Shown: positions 1 through 8,125 of the stretch, piece after piece
Position numbering within the stretch: the stretch's first letter is position 1
Layout of the letters: every line of letters starts with the position of its first letter
Source: Pedobacter nanyangensis
Lineage (GTDB): Bacteria > Bacteroidota > Bacteroidia > Sphingobacteriales > Sphingobacteriaceae
Direction: 5' to 3'
Assembly (NCBI RefSeq): GCF_003313505.1
Contig: NZ_QMHO01000011.1
Location: forward strand, 1 to 64,000
Length of the DNA: 64,000 bases
Notes under the pieces: model-generated
Told to the model about the DNA's origin: nothing
Seen by the model: only the letters and a program-made list of their open reading frames with translations
Databases searched by the model: none
Translations under genes and position numbers: made by a program

Positions 1-3
1 GAT

Positions 4-37
4 GTGGCCAGTTTGCAAAAAAAGCAGTGGCCAGTTT
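4..37. repeat. Two direct copies of GTGGCCAGTTT at window edge
   Basis: The 11-mer GTGGCCAGTTT occurs at 4-14 and 27-37, so the two copies are offset by 23 bp. Repeated short motifs of this kind are found in the ends of IS21-family elements, and from memory this particular motif is seen next to istAB in Bacteroidota. This may therefore be the outer end of an insertion sequence lying to the left of the window. No transposase is visible here, so the IS assignment is only a suggestion. Confidence 0.35.
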
Positions 38-81
38 TGGAATAATCTACAGCAGATTTACTAAATTCAGAAAAAGTTACT

Positions 82-597
82 GTGATCAAAAACGTTTTGC
101 GAAAGGGTTCAAAAGCACAAATAAAATATGCAAGAGAGAGAAGCGAAGTTCTAGACGCACAAATTGAAGCTACAAATAAGATATTAGGGAATGTAAGGGA
201 TTTGACAGGAAAAGACATTCAAAGTATAGCACAGGTCGAGGATTTTATCAGAGATTTTCCTGAGTTCGATAACTCTGTTACAGAGGTTGTTGTTGCATCT
301 GGATATCTTGAGCTCTACAAAATGGATATCGAAAAAAACATAGAACATTACCGATTTCAGGATTTTAAAAAAAAGATTCCAAAACGCTACTGGTTACAAG
401 TGGCTTTAAAAAAATTGCCTTCGGCCGAGGAGATGTTATATGCCGCAAAAGCAGACTTTCAGCGGCTTAATAGATTAAATGAAAACAGTCCCAGAAAATA
501 TTACCAGGTGCATATGGAGCTTGATAAAAACCTTATGGAAATGTTTTCAAAAATGGAGCGAACAATGAGTCGTGCAATATTAGAAGCATCAAAATAA
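82..597 (+). CDS. Hypothetical 171-aa helical protein upstream of a RES-domain gene
   Basis: I do not recognise this protein. It is charged, lysine- and glutamate-rich, has no signal peptide or membrane segment, and looks mostly helical; residues 1-40 could form a short coiled coil. The GTG at 82 is the first start in the frame, only 44 bases after the repeat at 4-37, so a longer N-terminus cannot be excluded. It ends 25 bases before the RES-domain gene on the same strand. That spacing suggests co-transcription, and by analogy with Xre-RES toxin-antitoxin pairs it could be a partner or antidote. It has no helix-turn-helix that I can see and does not resemble the usual Xre antitoxin, so this role is inference only. 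Confidence 0.6.
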   Translation: MIKNVLRKGSKAQIKYARERSEVLDAQIEATNKILGNVRDLTGKDIQSIAQVEDFIRDFPEFDNSVTEVVVASGYLELYKMDIEKNIEHYRFQDFKKKIPKRYWLQVALKKLPSAEEMLYAAKADFQRLNRLNENSPRKYYQVHMELDKNLMEMFSKMERTMSRAILEASK

Positions 598-622
598 GCA
601 TTTAGCAAAAAGATTATATTTT

Positions 623-1786
623 ATGAGTATGGTAATGGAGGCGGCAATGGCCGCTTGGGAGCGTGGGCTATCAAGTGTTCCCGATAAAAGTGTTTGCTCC
701 TCGCATATAGATGACTATGCAGTTCGTTTGTTTATCAAAAGAAACGGCGAGATGGGAACTTGTGATTATTGCAAAAAGTCGCGATTAGTAATCGATCTTG
801 ACATGCTAATGGAATTTCTCACAGATGCGTTGATGCATTTTTTTACAGACCCGGCGAATTTTATGTCTTATGTTTCAGCTGAGGGAGGATACCTGGGTGA
901 TTTCGATGGACCCTTGGAACAGTTGGAGGGTTTAGGATTAACAGTCGAGGACGAAGGGCTTTACGAAGACATGGTCAATAGTTTTGATCATACAAGTGCT
1001 TGGGCAGATGAAGGGAGTGCCGCCTCCGATTTTAAATATGAAGGTTGGCTCCAGTTCCGACACCTTGTTAAACATCAATCTAGATATCTGTTTAGTCCTA
1101 GAAAAGAAATGAGGCTTGGTGATAAAGCGATAAGTGCAGAGAGTTTTTTGAAAGAATTGGCTGGTGATATTAAACGTCAACGAATGATTACCGTAATTAA
1201 AGCGGGAACGCCAATTTATCGGTGCAGGCAGCACGCCTCTAAAAACGAAGTTAAATACCCCAGAGATATTTGCTCACCACCCATTGAGCATGCTACCTTT
1301 CCAAACCGCATGAGCTCTGCTGGAATTTCGATGTTTTATGGAGCTTTGGATGTCCGTACGGCCAAATTGGAGACCTTGAACAGATTAGATAGTTCGAAAG
1401 TTTATTATACGATAGCGACTTTTTTTCCTAAAATAGATTTGAAATTGATAGATCTAAGCAAAATTCCTTATGTAAGTCCATTTGACCAAGAGAATTGGGA
1501 TTTGTATGATAAGGTTGAATTCCTTTTTAAATTCTTAGATGATTTTGCGAAGCCTGTTTGCCATGATGGGACAGAACATATAGAATACGTACCTACGCAA
1601 GTAATTACCGAGTACTTCAGATACAAATTTTACACAAGTGATAAAAAGCCCATAGATGGAATTATCTACCCATCTTCCAAAGATAGGGGAAGGAATGCCT
1701 GTGTGCTCTTTATGGATCACTACCAAAGTTTAGACCTGCTTCAATGTGACGAAAAATTCAAGGTAAAAAAGCTTACAGTAAAATAA
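623..1786 (+). CDS. RES-domain protein with HEPN/RES-type N-terminal region (putative NAD+-degrading toxin)
   Basis: The C-terminal half (about residues 190-370) matches the RES family, whose toxin members degrade NAD+ by phosphorolysis. The signature residues are visible: Arg200/Arg202 in IYRCR, a central NRMSSAGISMFYGALD block at 228-243, Glu250 in AKLETL, and Ser351/Ser352 in YPSS. The first 160 residues resemble the N-terminal domain often placed before RES domains, with C25 and a CDYC pair at 47-50 that could bind metal. At 387 aa it is longer than the roughly 150-230 aa RES toxins of Xre-RES modules and matches the two-domain architecture. It follows the 171-aa gene by 25 bp and converges, 6 bp apart, with the nuclease gene. 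In the context of a recombinase-borne island a defence or addiction role is likely, but no activity can be read from sequence. Confidence 0.82.
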   Translation: MSMVMEAAMAAWERGLSSVPDKSVCSSHIDDYAVRLFIKRNGEMGTCDYCKKSRLVIDLDMLMEFLTDALMHFFTDPANFMSYVSAEGGYLGDFDGPLEQLEGLGLTVEDEGLYEDMVNSFDHTSAWADEGSAASDFKYEGWLQFRHLVKHQSRYLFSPRKEMRLGDKAISAESFLKELAGDIKRQRMITVIKAGTPIYRCRQHASKNEVKYPRDICSPPIEHATFPNRMSSAGISMFYGALDVRTAKLETLNRLDSSKVYYTIATFFPKIDLKLIDLSKIPYVSPFDQENWDLYDKVEFLFKFLDDFAKPVCHDGTEHIEYVPTQVITEYFRYKFYTSDKKPIDGIIYPSSKDRGRNACVLFMDHYQSLDLLQCDEKFKVKKLTVK

Positions 1787-1792
1787 ATTCGC

Positions 1793-2440
1793 TTAAACTT
1801 CGGCAACCATTCCCTCCTCTTGCGCTGCCATTTGTGCGAATGAAAATAACAAATGAAAAATATTTATGGTTGAGCTGTCGGTTCTTTTATGAGAGCTTAA
1901 AAAACTAGCAGGCAACAATGGGAACGATGAGTTTACGAAATCGGTGCTAAGATAGTCATAATTGACTACCTTGCTTTTGAGGCCACTTAGTATGTCGCCG
2001 TCCTTATCGTTTATAACGAAGCCAATCATTCCAGCATATTCATGGCCTTTGCTATAATGTAATGTAAGGAATCGAAGGAGGCCTTCATCGAAGTATAATT
2101 TATCTGCCGACTTTAGTCTTTTGCATTCAACGATAAACTCACATCCCGTAAGTTTGAAAGAAATATCCGCTCGGGCCAATTTGTTTTCCGGAGTAAATTT
2201 CCAATTTTCCCAATCTAAATAGATGATGCTGGCCTGAAGCCATTTTTTAAGCTGGGATTCTGTATTATAAAGATCCTGCATAAATCTGTCTCTGATTTCA
2301 TTTTCAGTGGAGATTGTATGTGCAATTCTTTGGTACGACTCAATCAACGATTTCAAAAAGAGATTCTCAACCAAATCTCTTTTTGATGTAAAGCCAAGGG
2401 CCTTAAGGTTGATTTGTATAAAGTCGTTTTGTGAGAGCAT
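1793..2440 (-). CDS. PD-(D/E)xK nuclease-like protein, partner of the adjacent DNA methylase
   Basis: This 215-aa soluble protein carries a plausible PD-(D/E)xK core: Glu49 in an N-terminal helix, Asp92 (ARADISF), and Glu105-x-Lys107 in FIVECKRLK, followed by helices. That layout is typical of restriction-endonuclease-fold proteins. Its start codon lies 3 bases after the stop of the 973-aa methylase on the same strand, so the two are almost certainly co-transcribed and probably translationally coupled. The simplest reading is the cleavage subunit of a two-gene restriction-modification system. An alternative is a non-cleaving relative used for DNA binding. Overall sequence similarity to a named restriction enzyme was not recognised. 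Confidence 0.65.
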   Translation of the reverse strand: MLSQNDFIQINLKALGFTSKRDLVENLFLKSLIESYQRIAHTISTENEIRDRFMQDLYNTESQLKKWLQASIIYLDWENWKFTPENKLARADISFKLTGCEFIVECKRLKSADKLYFDEGLLRFLTLHYSKGHEYAGMIGFVINDKDGDILSGLKSKVVNYDYLSTDFVNSSFPLLPASFLSSHKRTDSSTINIFHLLFSFAQMAAQEEGMVAEV

Positions 2441-2443
2441 TGA

Positions 2444-5365
2444 TTATTCTGATAGGTGTTTGATAAACTCTACGATCTCTTCCTTTGCATCACTTATGGC
2501 TTGTCGTATAGTCCAATCTTTGAAATGGTTGCTTTTGATAATATAAAATTTGTTGCCCTCGTAAAGCTTTATCTTGTTCTCTTCCAAAATTTTTAGCGCT
2601 TGGACTTTTTTGAGCTGACCACTTTTAACAAAGTTTAGTAGGTTCTTATCTGTTTGAGCAGAAAAATCCATTTTTTCACTTTCTTGTACGATCGATATAC
2701 AGATTATTGCACCTAAGTACGGGGAAATATAACAGGTACCGTTCAAAGTGTTGTCCTGTGATAGGATCAGCGAAAATGTAGATTTAAATGCATCAAAATA
2801 TTTACAGATATCTCTATTGGTTACCAGTTGCTTCGTTTTTTCTTCGCGTTCAACGTTTATCTGATAAAATTCTTTGACTATTTGGCGCTCATAGTCCAGT
2901 AGACCATAATGATCAAAGACCATTTCGTTGAGAGCATTTGCCTGAGCTTCATATGGTTCTCCATTTGAGATCAAGCGCTGAATTTCTAAAACCAAATCTC
3001 GTAAATTAGTTATGACAACTTGATCACTAATCTTCTTGATCGGTAGATTTTCGACGTCTATATTTCTTAATGTATCTCTTTTTCCATCACCTTTTCCCCA
3101 TTGTACTGAAAGCTGATAAAAAATAAAACCAATTAACTGGGAGTTGAAAATGCCTAAGTACGGAAGATAATCTTCAACATAACGACTACCATCCTTGAGT
3201 TTGACAGTAAGAATATTATGTTTATGAACTGCTTCTGAGTTGATGTATGTAGCTCTAAATAGGAATTTATCTTTTTTTAGAGGTCTTACTGGCAATATCA
3301 ATCTATCGTTGTTAAAAATTTCTTCGTCTCTTTTTCTATGGAGATTTTGATTCCAGTTGAATTTGTCCAAGGATCTAATATCAATGTTTTCAAACTGCTC
3401 AAAATCTTGAGGTTCAATGAATTTCTTCCATATAGGTTCCCCAAGAGCTACCATATCTCTTTTAGGCTGGAAGCCTGCGCGTGCTTCAATAGTAATGTCT
3501 TTAAGGTCTAGCAGCTTTTCGATAAGCTTCACAGCTTCGATATCGCTGTTTACTAAAACCTTCCAGTATAGATCATTGTCCTGTAATTCAGATTTATGAA
3601 TCTCAAAGACATCTCTATCAGAAAATTGAATAACCTCAAAAGTCTCCGAAAAGGTAGACATTTTTGGAGCGATGTACGTAAGTTGTCCATCATGATCTTC
3701 AAAAGCGCTCATGACAATTACCGCACACGGTTCACTAGCACCTAGTTCAATTTTTTGGTTGTTGATCTCACCAATTACACGTTTCTTAAAAAGTATTTTA
3801 TTGTAATGCGATAATTCGTAGAATGTATCGACATTGTAACTTGTAAGGAGATTTTTTCTGAAACTAAGTGCATTGTCATTTAGAAAAATAGAGTTTTTGA
3901 CTACAGCGACAATCTTCGTTTGAATGTTCGACCATTTTGAGAAACGTAATAAGAATGCTTGCGATCTTTCAAAGTCAGATACTGTGCTATATTCAGAAAA
4001 CCCTTTGCCTTTATTGGAAATGGCTTTTCTTTCATTTTCTATCTGCAAGCGCTCGAAATCGTTATTAGCCTCTGTTGCAACGGGCACTGATCCCCACGGC
4101 GGATTTGATACGATATAGCCAAAAGTGAAATCTGTAAAAATATCATCAGTTAACGCATTTCCATGAATTAATGTTTTGCCAATAAGACTCGGTAGAATTG
4201 GATGGGCAAATTTAATTTCATTCTTGATGAAATTTGGATCCTCAGTTTCTAATAAGGCCAAATAGAGACTAAAGGCGGTTATTTGTAATGCCTTCCTATC
4301 TACATCAATTCCAAAAAGTTGATTTTCAAGAATATTTTTTTTCTCCTCAAAATTTAGTTTTCGCCCGTAAGAGTTCTGTATCGCCGAAAAACATTCCACA
4401 AGAAATGCTCCAGATCCAACTGCTGGATCCAAACATTTCGCAGATATTACTTCGCCTGATTGTCCTTTTGGGAGAACTTGAGAAAGCATGAACTTTACAA
4501 GAAATGGCGGAGTGTAATAAATGCCATTTCTCTTTTTGCTATCGCCTTTCAAAAACGCTTCATAAACATGGCTAATCAGCTGGATTGGGATCTGATTGAA
4601 TTCGTAAGGGAATAAGGACTTCTGCTTTGTTCGATAATCACTATCGAAAAATAATGACAACTGTCTTAAATAGTCGGGCTTGATATCCTCTACGGTAAAG
4701 TCGCTATCGTACTTGAAAACGTCGCCATTAATCTTCCGGATTTCATCAAAAGCCGCTAACAAATTTTCGGGTTTGTGGGTTTTTAAAATGTCTAAAAGAT
4801 ATTCCTTCTCAAATATCCCTCTGTCTTCTAGATATTTTATAAAAATACACCTTAGGATAAGTAAATGAATCGTTTCTTCATTTGGACCGGTTACAAGGTC
4901 ATTTTTAAGAGCCAACAGATTTAACAGCAAATCCTTGTCTACCTCTTGCCTTTTTTTCTGATATTTACTTACAAAATCAAAGAAAAAAGCGGAGTCAATA
5001 TACTGTTTTGAGATTTCTGTGGGTTTGATATTCTCGAAACCTTTTGTGTTTGTCCCATATTCAAATGTTTTTAAACATATGCTACCCTTTAAGGGATTGC
5101 TGGAATTCGGCTTCTCCTTTGCATTGATTATATATGTCTGAGATTTTGAGACTGCTACGAACACATTATCTTGATTCTTATTCCAAAGCAACCTATGCGC
5201 GAAAAATATGTCTTCCTTTTCTGGTGTTAGAATATATTTAACCGATATGCCGGTAGCTTCATCAACCTGATAATTAAATGTATTTTCATCAACCATCCCT
5301 ACCGCCAGATCAGTTTCGGTAAAACTTAAGGTTGCGAGAAAATTGTAAAAACTATCGTTGAGCAT
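2444..5365 (-). CDS. Eco57I-like N6-adenine DNA methyltransferase (restriction-modification)
   Basis: A 973-aa class I adenine methylase. Motif X (GIYYTPPFLVKFM, about 281-293), the SAM-binding motif I DPAVGSGAF (313-321), a motif II-like FGIDVD (351-356) and the catalytic NPPW (421-424) are all present in the expected order. Residues 45-130 contain an AHRLLWNKNQ segment of the kind seen in the N-terminal part of large type IIG-like enzymes; I see no convincing nuclease motif there. The C-terminal 500 residues probably hold the target-recognition region. The size and motif order fit the Eco57I/type IIG methylase group. With the downstream PD-(D/E)xK gene it would form a two-gene modification and restriction unit. 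It is transcribed divergently from the SIR2 gene across a 146-bp gap. Confidence 0.88.
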   Translation of the reverse strand: MLNDSFYNFLATLSFTETDLAVGMVDENTFNYQVDEATGISVKYILTPEKEDIFFAHRLLWNKNQDNVFVAVSKSQTYIINAKEKPNSSNPLKGSICLKTFEYGTNTKGFENIKPTEISKQYIDSAFFFDFVSKYQKKRQEVDKDLLLNLLALKNDLVTGPNEETIHLLILRCIFIKYLEDRGIFEKEYLLDILKTHKPENLLAAFDEIRKINGDVFKYDSDFTVEDIKPDYLRQLSLFFDSDYRTKQKSLFPYEFNQIPIQLISHVYEAFLKGDSKKRNGIYYTPPFLVKFMLSQVLPKGQSGEVISAKCLDPAVGSGAFLVECFSAIQNSYGRKLNFEEKKNILENQLFGIDVDRKALQITAFSLYLALLETEDPNFIKNEIKFAHPILPSLIGKTLIHGNALTDDIFTDFTFGYIVSNPPWGSVPVATEANNDFERLQIENERKAISNKGKGFSEYSTVSDFERSQAFLLRFSKWSNIQTKIVAVVKNSIFLNDNALSFRKNLLTSYNVDTFYELSHYNKILFKKRVIGEINNQKIELGASEPCAVIVMSAFEDHDGQLTYIAPKMSTFSETFEVIQFSDRDVFEIHKSELQDNDLYWKVLVNSDIEAVKLIEKLLDLKDITIEARAGFQPKRDMVALGEPIWKKFIEPQDFEQFENIDIRSLDKFNWNQNLHRKRDEEIFNNDRLILPVRPLKKDKFLFRATYINSEAVHKHNILTVKLKDGSRYVEDYLPYLGIFNSQLIGFIFYQLSVQWGKGDGKRDTLRNIDVENLPIKKISDQVVITNLRDLVLEIQRLISNGEPYEAQANALNEMVFDHYGLLDYERQIVKEFYQINVEREEKTKQLVTNRDICKYFDAFKSTFSLILSQDNTLNGTCYISPYLGAIICISIVQESEKMDFSAQTDKNLLNFVKSGQLKKVQALKILEENKIKLYEGNKFYIIKSNHFKDWTIRQAISDAKEEIVEFIKHLSE

Positions 5366-5445
5366 TGTAGCCGGAATCTGCTTAAAATTAAAAGTATCAA
5401 AAATAGGTGCAAAACTAGCTATTAATTATCAACATTTCGACAAAG

Positions 5446-5473
5446 TTGGAAATCCGGACAGGTCTTATATTTA
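5446..5473 (+). promoter_or_regulatory. Possible promoter for the SIR2-like gene
   Basis: In the 146-bp gap between the divergent methylase and SIR2 genes, TTG at 5446-5448 is followed 17 bases later by TATATTTA at 5466-5473. This resembles the Bacteroidota TTG / TAnnTTTG promoter with the last base changed. It lies 38 bases before the ATG at 5512. The match is by eye only. Confidence 0.35.
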
Positions 5474-5511
5474 AAAACACTAATTTCATGTTTATATACA
5501 AAATGTGAATC

Positions 5512-6681
5512 ATGGCAGAAATATCCTTTTTGTTAGGAGCTGGTTTTTCGGTGAATAAAGGTTATCCTACCGCAAATCAGTTGAATAGAAAAATAACCGA
5601 GCTTTCAGAAAATCAGTTTACTGTGGCCCAAGAAGGATCCGTTTGTTGGTTAAAGCCTGGCGAGAAAGATCCGTTTGTTTACACGTCATATCATACACAG
5701 AAACTTTTTACTATTGAATTAATTGCATTTTTTGTTTCGATAAGTGGTGGTTTTAATTATGAGGAATTTTTTGACTTTTATATAAACGTCAATAATCCAA
5801 ATCATCGAGATGAACGCTTCGAGAACTTTTGCGATGAATTCCGCGCTAAATACAACTTAGAAGATGATAACCATAATTTAATACGAGCGCATAATAGCAT
5901 CTTTAACCAGTTAGTTTCAGCATTACTTGTGGATGGCGAAGGAACAAAATTCTATCCAAAAATCCATCATGGAGGGCCGTATCCCGGTTACAATGGTTTT
6001 TTGGGATGCTTACAGTATTGGGGTAGAGATAATGTACTGAATTTACATACGCTAAACCACGACTTATTTTTGGAATCGCTAAATCATACTGATGCAATGC
6101 ATGGTGATTTGTCAACTGGCTTCACAGAATTGGGCTCGCCTTATTACGGGCAGTTGGATGATTATGGTAAAGTCCGCCTATCGCATTTTACAGGAAATTA
6201 CAACACAAATTATAGGTTATATAAGCTTCATGGCAGTTTGGATCAATATCCATTTCATGGAAAAGATGGACAAATTGAAGGTTATGTCAAAAACAAAAAA
6301 GGCATTGGTGTTACCGATTTCTATAAAGAGGTTATTGATGATAATGGTGAACTTAAGTATGTAAATGATTTTGTGAATTATTTTCCGGATTTTTTAACTG
6401 GGACTACTTCGAAAATTTTAAGGTACCAAGATCCTGTCTACTACGAAACCATATTTAAGTTATTTGAAGAAAACCTTCAAACATCAAAGAAATTGATATT
6501 GATAGGTTATGGCTGTGGCGACAGTGAAATTAATAACATTATATTAAACAACTTTCGAGGAGAGGTTTACGCTGTCGACCCTTTCCCTAATCCTAAGACA
6601 TTCGAATTTTGTGAACGGACAGGAGCCGTTATAATCGAAAAAACACCAGAGAACATTGGTATTACGGATTTCCAGCAATAA
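5512..6681 (+). CDS. SIR2-like domain protein (putative NADase defence effector)
   Basis: Four SIR2-fold signatures appear in order: the Rossmann LGAGFS (8-13), TLNHD (180-184), KLHGS (238-242) with the catalytic-type His240, and IGYGCGD (331-337). The spacing fits SIR2-like domains (PF13289 type) rather than true sirtuins, because the four-cysteine zinc module of deacetylases is missing. Proteins of this type in defence islands often hydrolyse NAD+ on phage infection. At 389 aa it appears to be essentially a single domain with no obvious sensor or effector fusion. It starts divergently from the methylase/nuclease pair and is followed by a strong hairpin. Its job as an abortive-infection protein is inferred from family and context. 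Confidence 0.82.
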   Translation: MAEISFLLGAGFSVNKGYPTANQLNRKITELSENQFTVAQEGSVCWLKPGEKDPFVYTSYHTQKLFTIELIAFFVSISGGFNYEEFFDFYINVNNPNHRDERFENFCDEFRAKYNLEDDNHNLIRAHNSIFNQLVSALLVDGEGTKFYPKIHHGGPYPGYNGFLGCLQYWGRDNVLNLHTLNHDLFLESLNHTDAMHGDLSTGFTELGSPYYGQLDDYGKVRLSHFTGNYNTNYRLYKLHGSLDQYPFHGKDGQIEGYVKNKKGIGVTDFYKEVIDDNGELKYVNDFVNYFPDFLTGTTSKILRYQDPVYYETIFKLFEENLQTSKKLILIGYGCGDSEINNIILNNFRGEVYAVDPFPNPKTFEFCERTGAVIIEKTPENIGITDFQQ

Positions 6682-6692
6682 AAAAAGCTCGA

Positions 6693-6772
6693 CCCCTGAA
6701 AAGATAACAACAAAAAAAAGCATTCTAACAAGACAATTGTTAGAATGCGAAATAATGTTATTATCTAAGGGT
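6693..6772. terminator. Nested hairpin after the SIR2 gene
   Basis: A perfect 10-bp stem, GCATTCTAAC (6720-6729) with GTTAGAATGC (6739-6748), encloses a 9-base loop. Around it, an imperfect outer pairing links CCCCTGAAAAGATAAC (6693-6708) with GTTATTATCTAAGGG (6758-6772), followed by TTTTT. It probably ends SIR2 transcription and may also serve the convergent gene at 6844-7275. The nested palindrome is larger than a usual terminator. Confidence 0.6.
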
Positions 6773-6843
6773 TTTTCAATCGCGAAACACTAATACATTA
6801 CTTTTGCTATGGAATTAACGTCCGTTTTAGGATGAGATTGATA

Positions 6844-7275
6844 TTATCCATCCTTTGTTACTTTGGCCATTCCAGTTAGGAACAGAGGAGGCACGGAATA
6901 AATTCGTATTTTATTATCTGAAAGCTGATACCATCCATATTCATAGCACATATAAATATCAATGCCTTCATCCAGTCGATATATTCCTGTCATAAATTTG
7001 AACTCAAATCCTTCGTCGCTAAGCTGCCAGTTTTTAACCGGAGTTAGCGTTCCATTGTAAAGCCGTTTTAAAATTTGGTAATTGCGCATGATGATCCGAT
7101 TAATCTGACCAAAATGTTCTGGCTCCTCCCATTTTGCAACCTTTTTCTTCTCGCGGCCAGCTGCATTCCTACATTGATCGCTACAATACATCTTGTCTTT
7201 CCGCCCGTCGAATAATCGTTTGCATCCAGAATAGGCGCAGATGCGTTCTGTTTCATCATTAACTACAGACTCCAT
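6844..7275 (-). CDS. Small protein with N-terminal CxxxxC...CxxxC zinc-finger-like motif
   Basis: A 143-aa protein whose N-terminus has Cys13 and Cys18 (CAYSGC) and then Cys31 and Cys35 (YCSDQCRN), spaced as in small treble-clef or zinc-ribbon fingers common on Bacteroidota mobile DNA. The rest (about 50-143) is rich in aromatic residues and predicted beta strands, with no domain I can name. An unusually good Shine-Dalgarno sequence, AGGAGG on the minus strand at 7286-7291, supports the start. It is transcribed away from the PUR/RadC gene, and a 24-bp palindrome lies 34 bases upstream. DNA binding is plausible but unproven. Confidence 0.68.
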   Translation of the reverse strand: MESVVNDETERICAYSGCKRLFDGRKDKMYCSDQCRNAAGREKKKVAKWEEPEHFGQINRIIMRNYQILKRLYNGTLTPVKNWQLSDEGFEFKFMTGIYRLDEGIDIYMCYEYGWYQLSDNKIRIYSVPPLFLTGMAKVTKDG

Positions 7276-7308
7276 AAAAATTAATCCTCCTGTATTCCAA
7301 TAACTTAA

Positions 7309-7332
7309 CCGATTTAAAAGCGCTTAAATCGG
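7309..7332. promoter_or_regulatory. Palindrome between divergent genes, possible operator
   Basis: CCGATTTAA (7309-7317) and TTAAATCGG (7324-7332) are perfect inverted copies around AAGCGC. The site sits in the 130-bp region between the divergently transcribed zinc-finger gene and the PUR/RadC fusion gene. It lacks a T-tract on either side, which argues against a terminator. Binding by one of the flanking gene products is a reasonable guess. Confidence 0.5.
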
Positions 7333-7405
7333 ATTGGCTAATATACAACCGAGTAATTGAATTTCAATAAGGAGATTTGGGTAAGGTTTTAAATATAAAT
7401 AAGTT

Positions 7406-8005
7406 ATGAAAGATAACACCATTGCATCAGAAGCATTTTCTTCGGGAAGAAAGAGCTTCTTCTTTCTGGACTTCAAACTGGCCAGAAATAAGAGTAACTA
7501 CATGCGTATCACCAATTTGGTAAAGTATGAAGACGGTAGTACAAAGAAAGCTAGAATGTACATCTGGCAAGAAGATTTCGAGCTTTGGATTTCAGCATTT
7601 GCCTCTCTTTTCCAAACGGCAGCTTACGCTGGGGAAAAAGAGGTTACCGTATTGGATTTGTTCAACCAGGGTAAGGATAACAGAGGAAGCGGTATCAAGT
7701 CTTGGGATCCTGAAAAGCGTCCACGGGAGAAATTTCTGGAAGATGGGCCAGGTGAATTGACCTTGGCCGAACTGCTTGCAATGTTGATCGGCTCTGGAAC
7801 TACGGATAGCAACGCCGTTGAGCTCGGCGAAAAAATCTTGAGGTCTGTAGACAACGATCTTCAAAAACTGGCAACGATCAGCCATACAGAGCTGGCAAAG
7901 TTCAAGGGGATGGGACTTGCAAAATCTAGCGCTATACTTTCAGCACTTGAACTGGGAAAGAGGGCTTTTGGCATCAAACGGCTTTTCTCAAAAAAATCGG
8001 CATAG
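7406..8005 (+). CDS. Fusion of a PUR-like nucleic-acid-binding domain with the RadC N-terminal helix-hairpin-helix domain
   Basis: Residues 8-72 resemble the DUF3276/PUR-alpha-like proteins of Bacteroidota: a SSGRKSFFFLDFKLARNKSN strand pair, then YMRITN and IWQEDFELW. Residues 95-187 match the N-terminal RadC (UPF0758) region: IKSWDPEKRPREKFL, ELTLAELLAMLIGSGT, and the helix-hairpin-helix FKGMGLAKSSAI at 166-177. The JAB/MPN domain that normally follows in RadC is absent, and the frame ends cleanly at KKSA with no remnant downstream. The protein therefore combines two nucleic-acid-binding modules without the metalloprotease-like domain. It sits between the island's palindrome and the recombinase and may assist DNA transactions of the element. 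The fusion is unusual; its function is unknown. Confidence 0.78.
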   Translation: MKDNTIASEAFSSGRKSFFFLDFKLARNKSNYMRITNLVKYEDGSTKKARMYIWQEDFELWISAFASLFQTAAYAGEKEVTVLDLFNQGKDNRGSGIKSWDPEKRPREKFLEDGPGELTLAELLAMLIGSGTTDSNAVELGEKILRSVDNDLQKLATISHTELAKFKGMGLAKSSAILSALELGKRAFGIKRLFSKKSA

Positions 8006-8125
8006 AACCAGCAGGGAAATATGAAATAAAACTGCGTTTTGAGCAATTCAGGAATGATTTTGGACGCAAATAGATTAGATTAGACCATGAGGTTTTAATT
8101 CACTTAACTAGTAAAAAACATTGAT

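Noticed and set aside
2307..2546. 79-codon plus-strand frame across the nuclease/methylase border
   Set aside because: It is antisense to two genes with recognisable motifs and has no supporting features.
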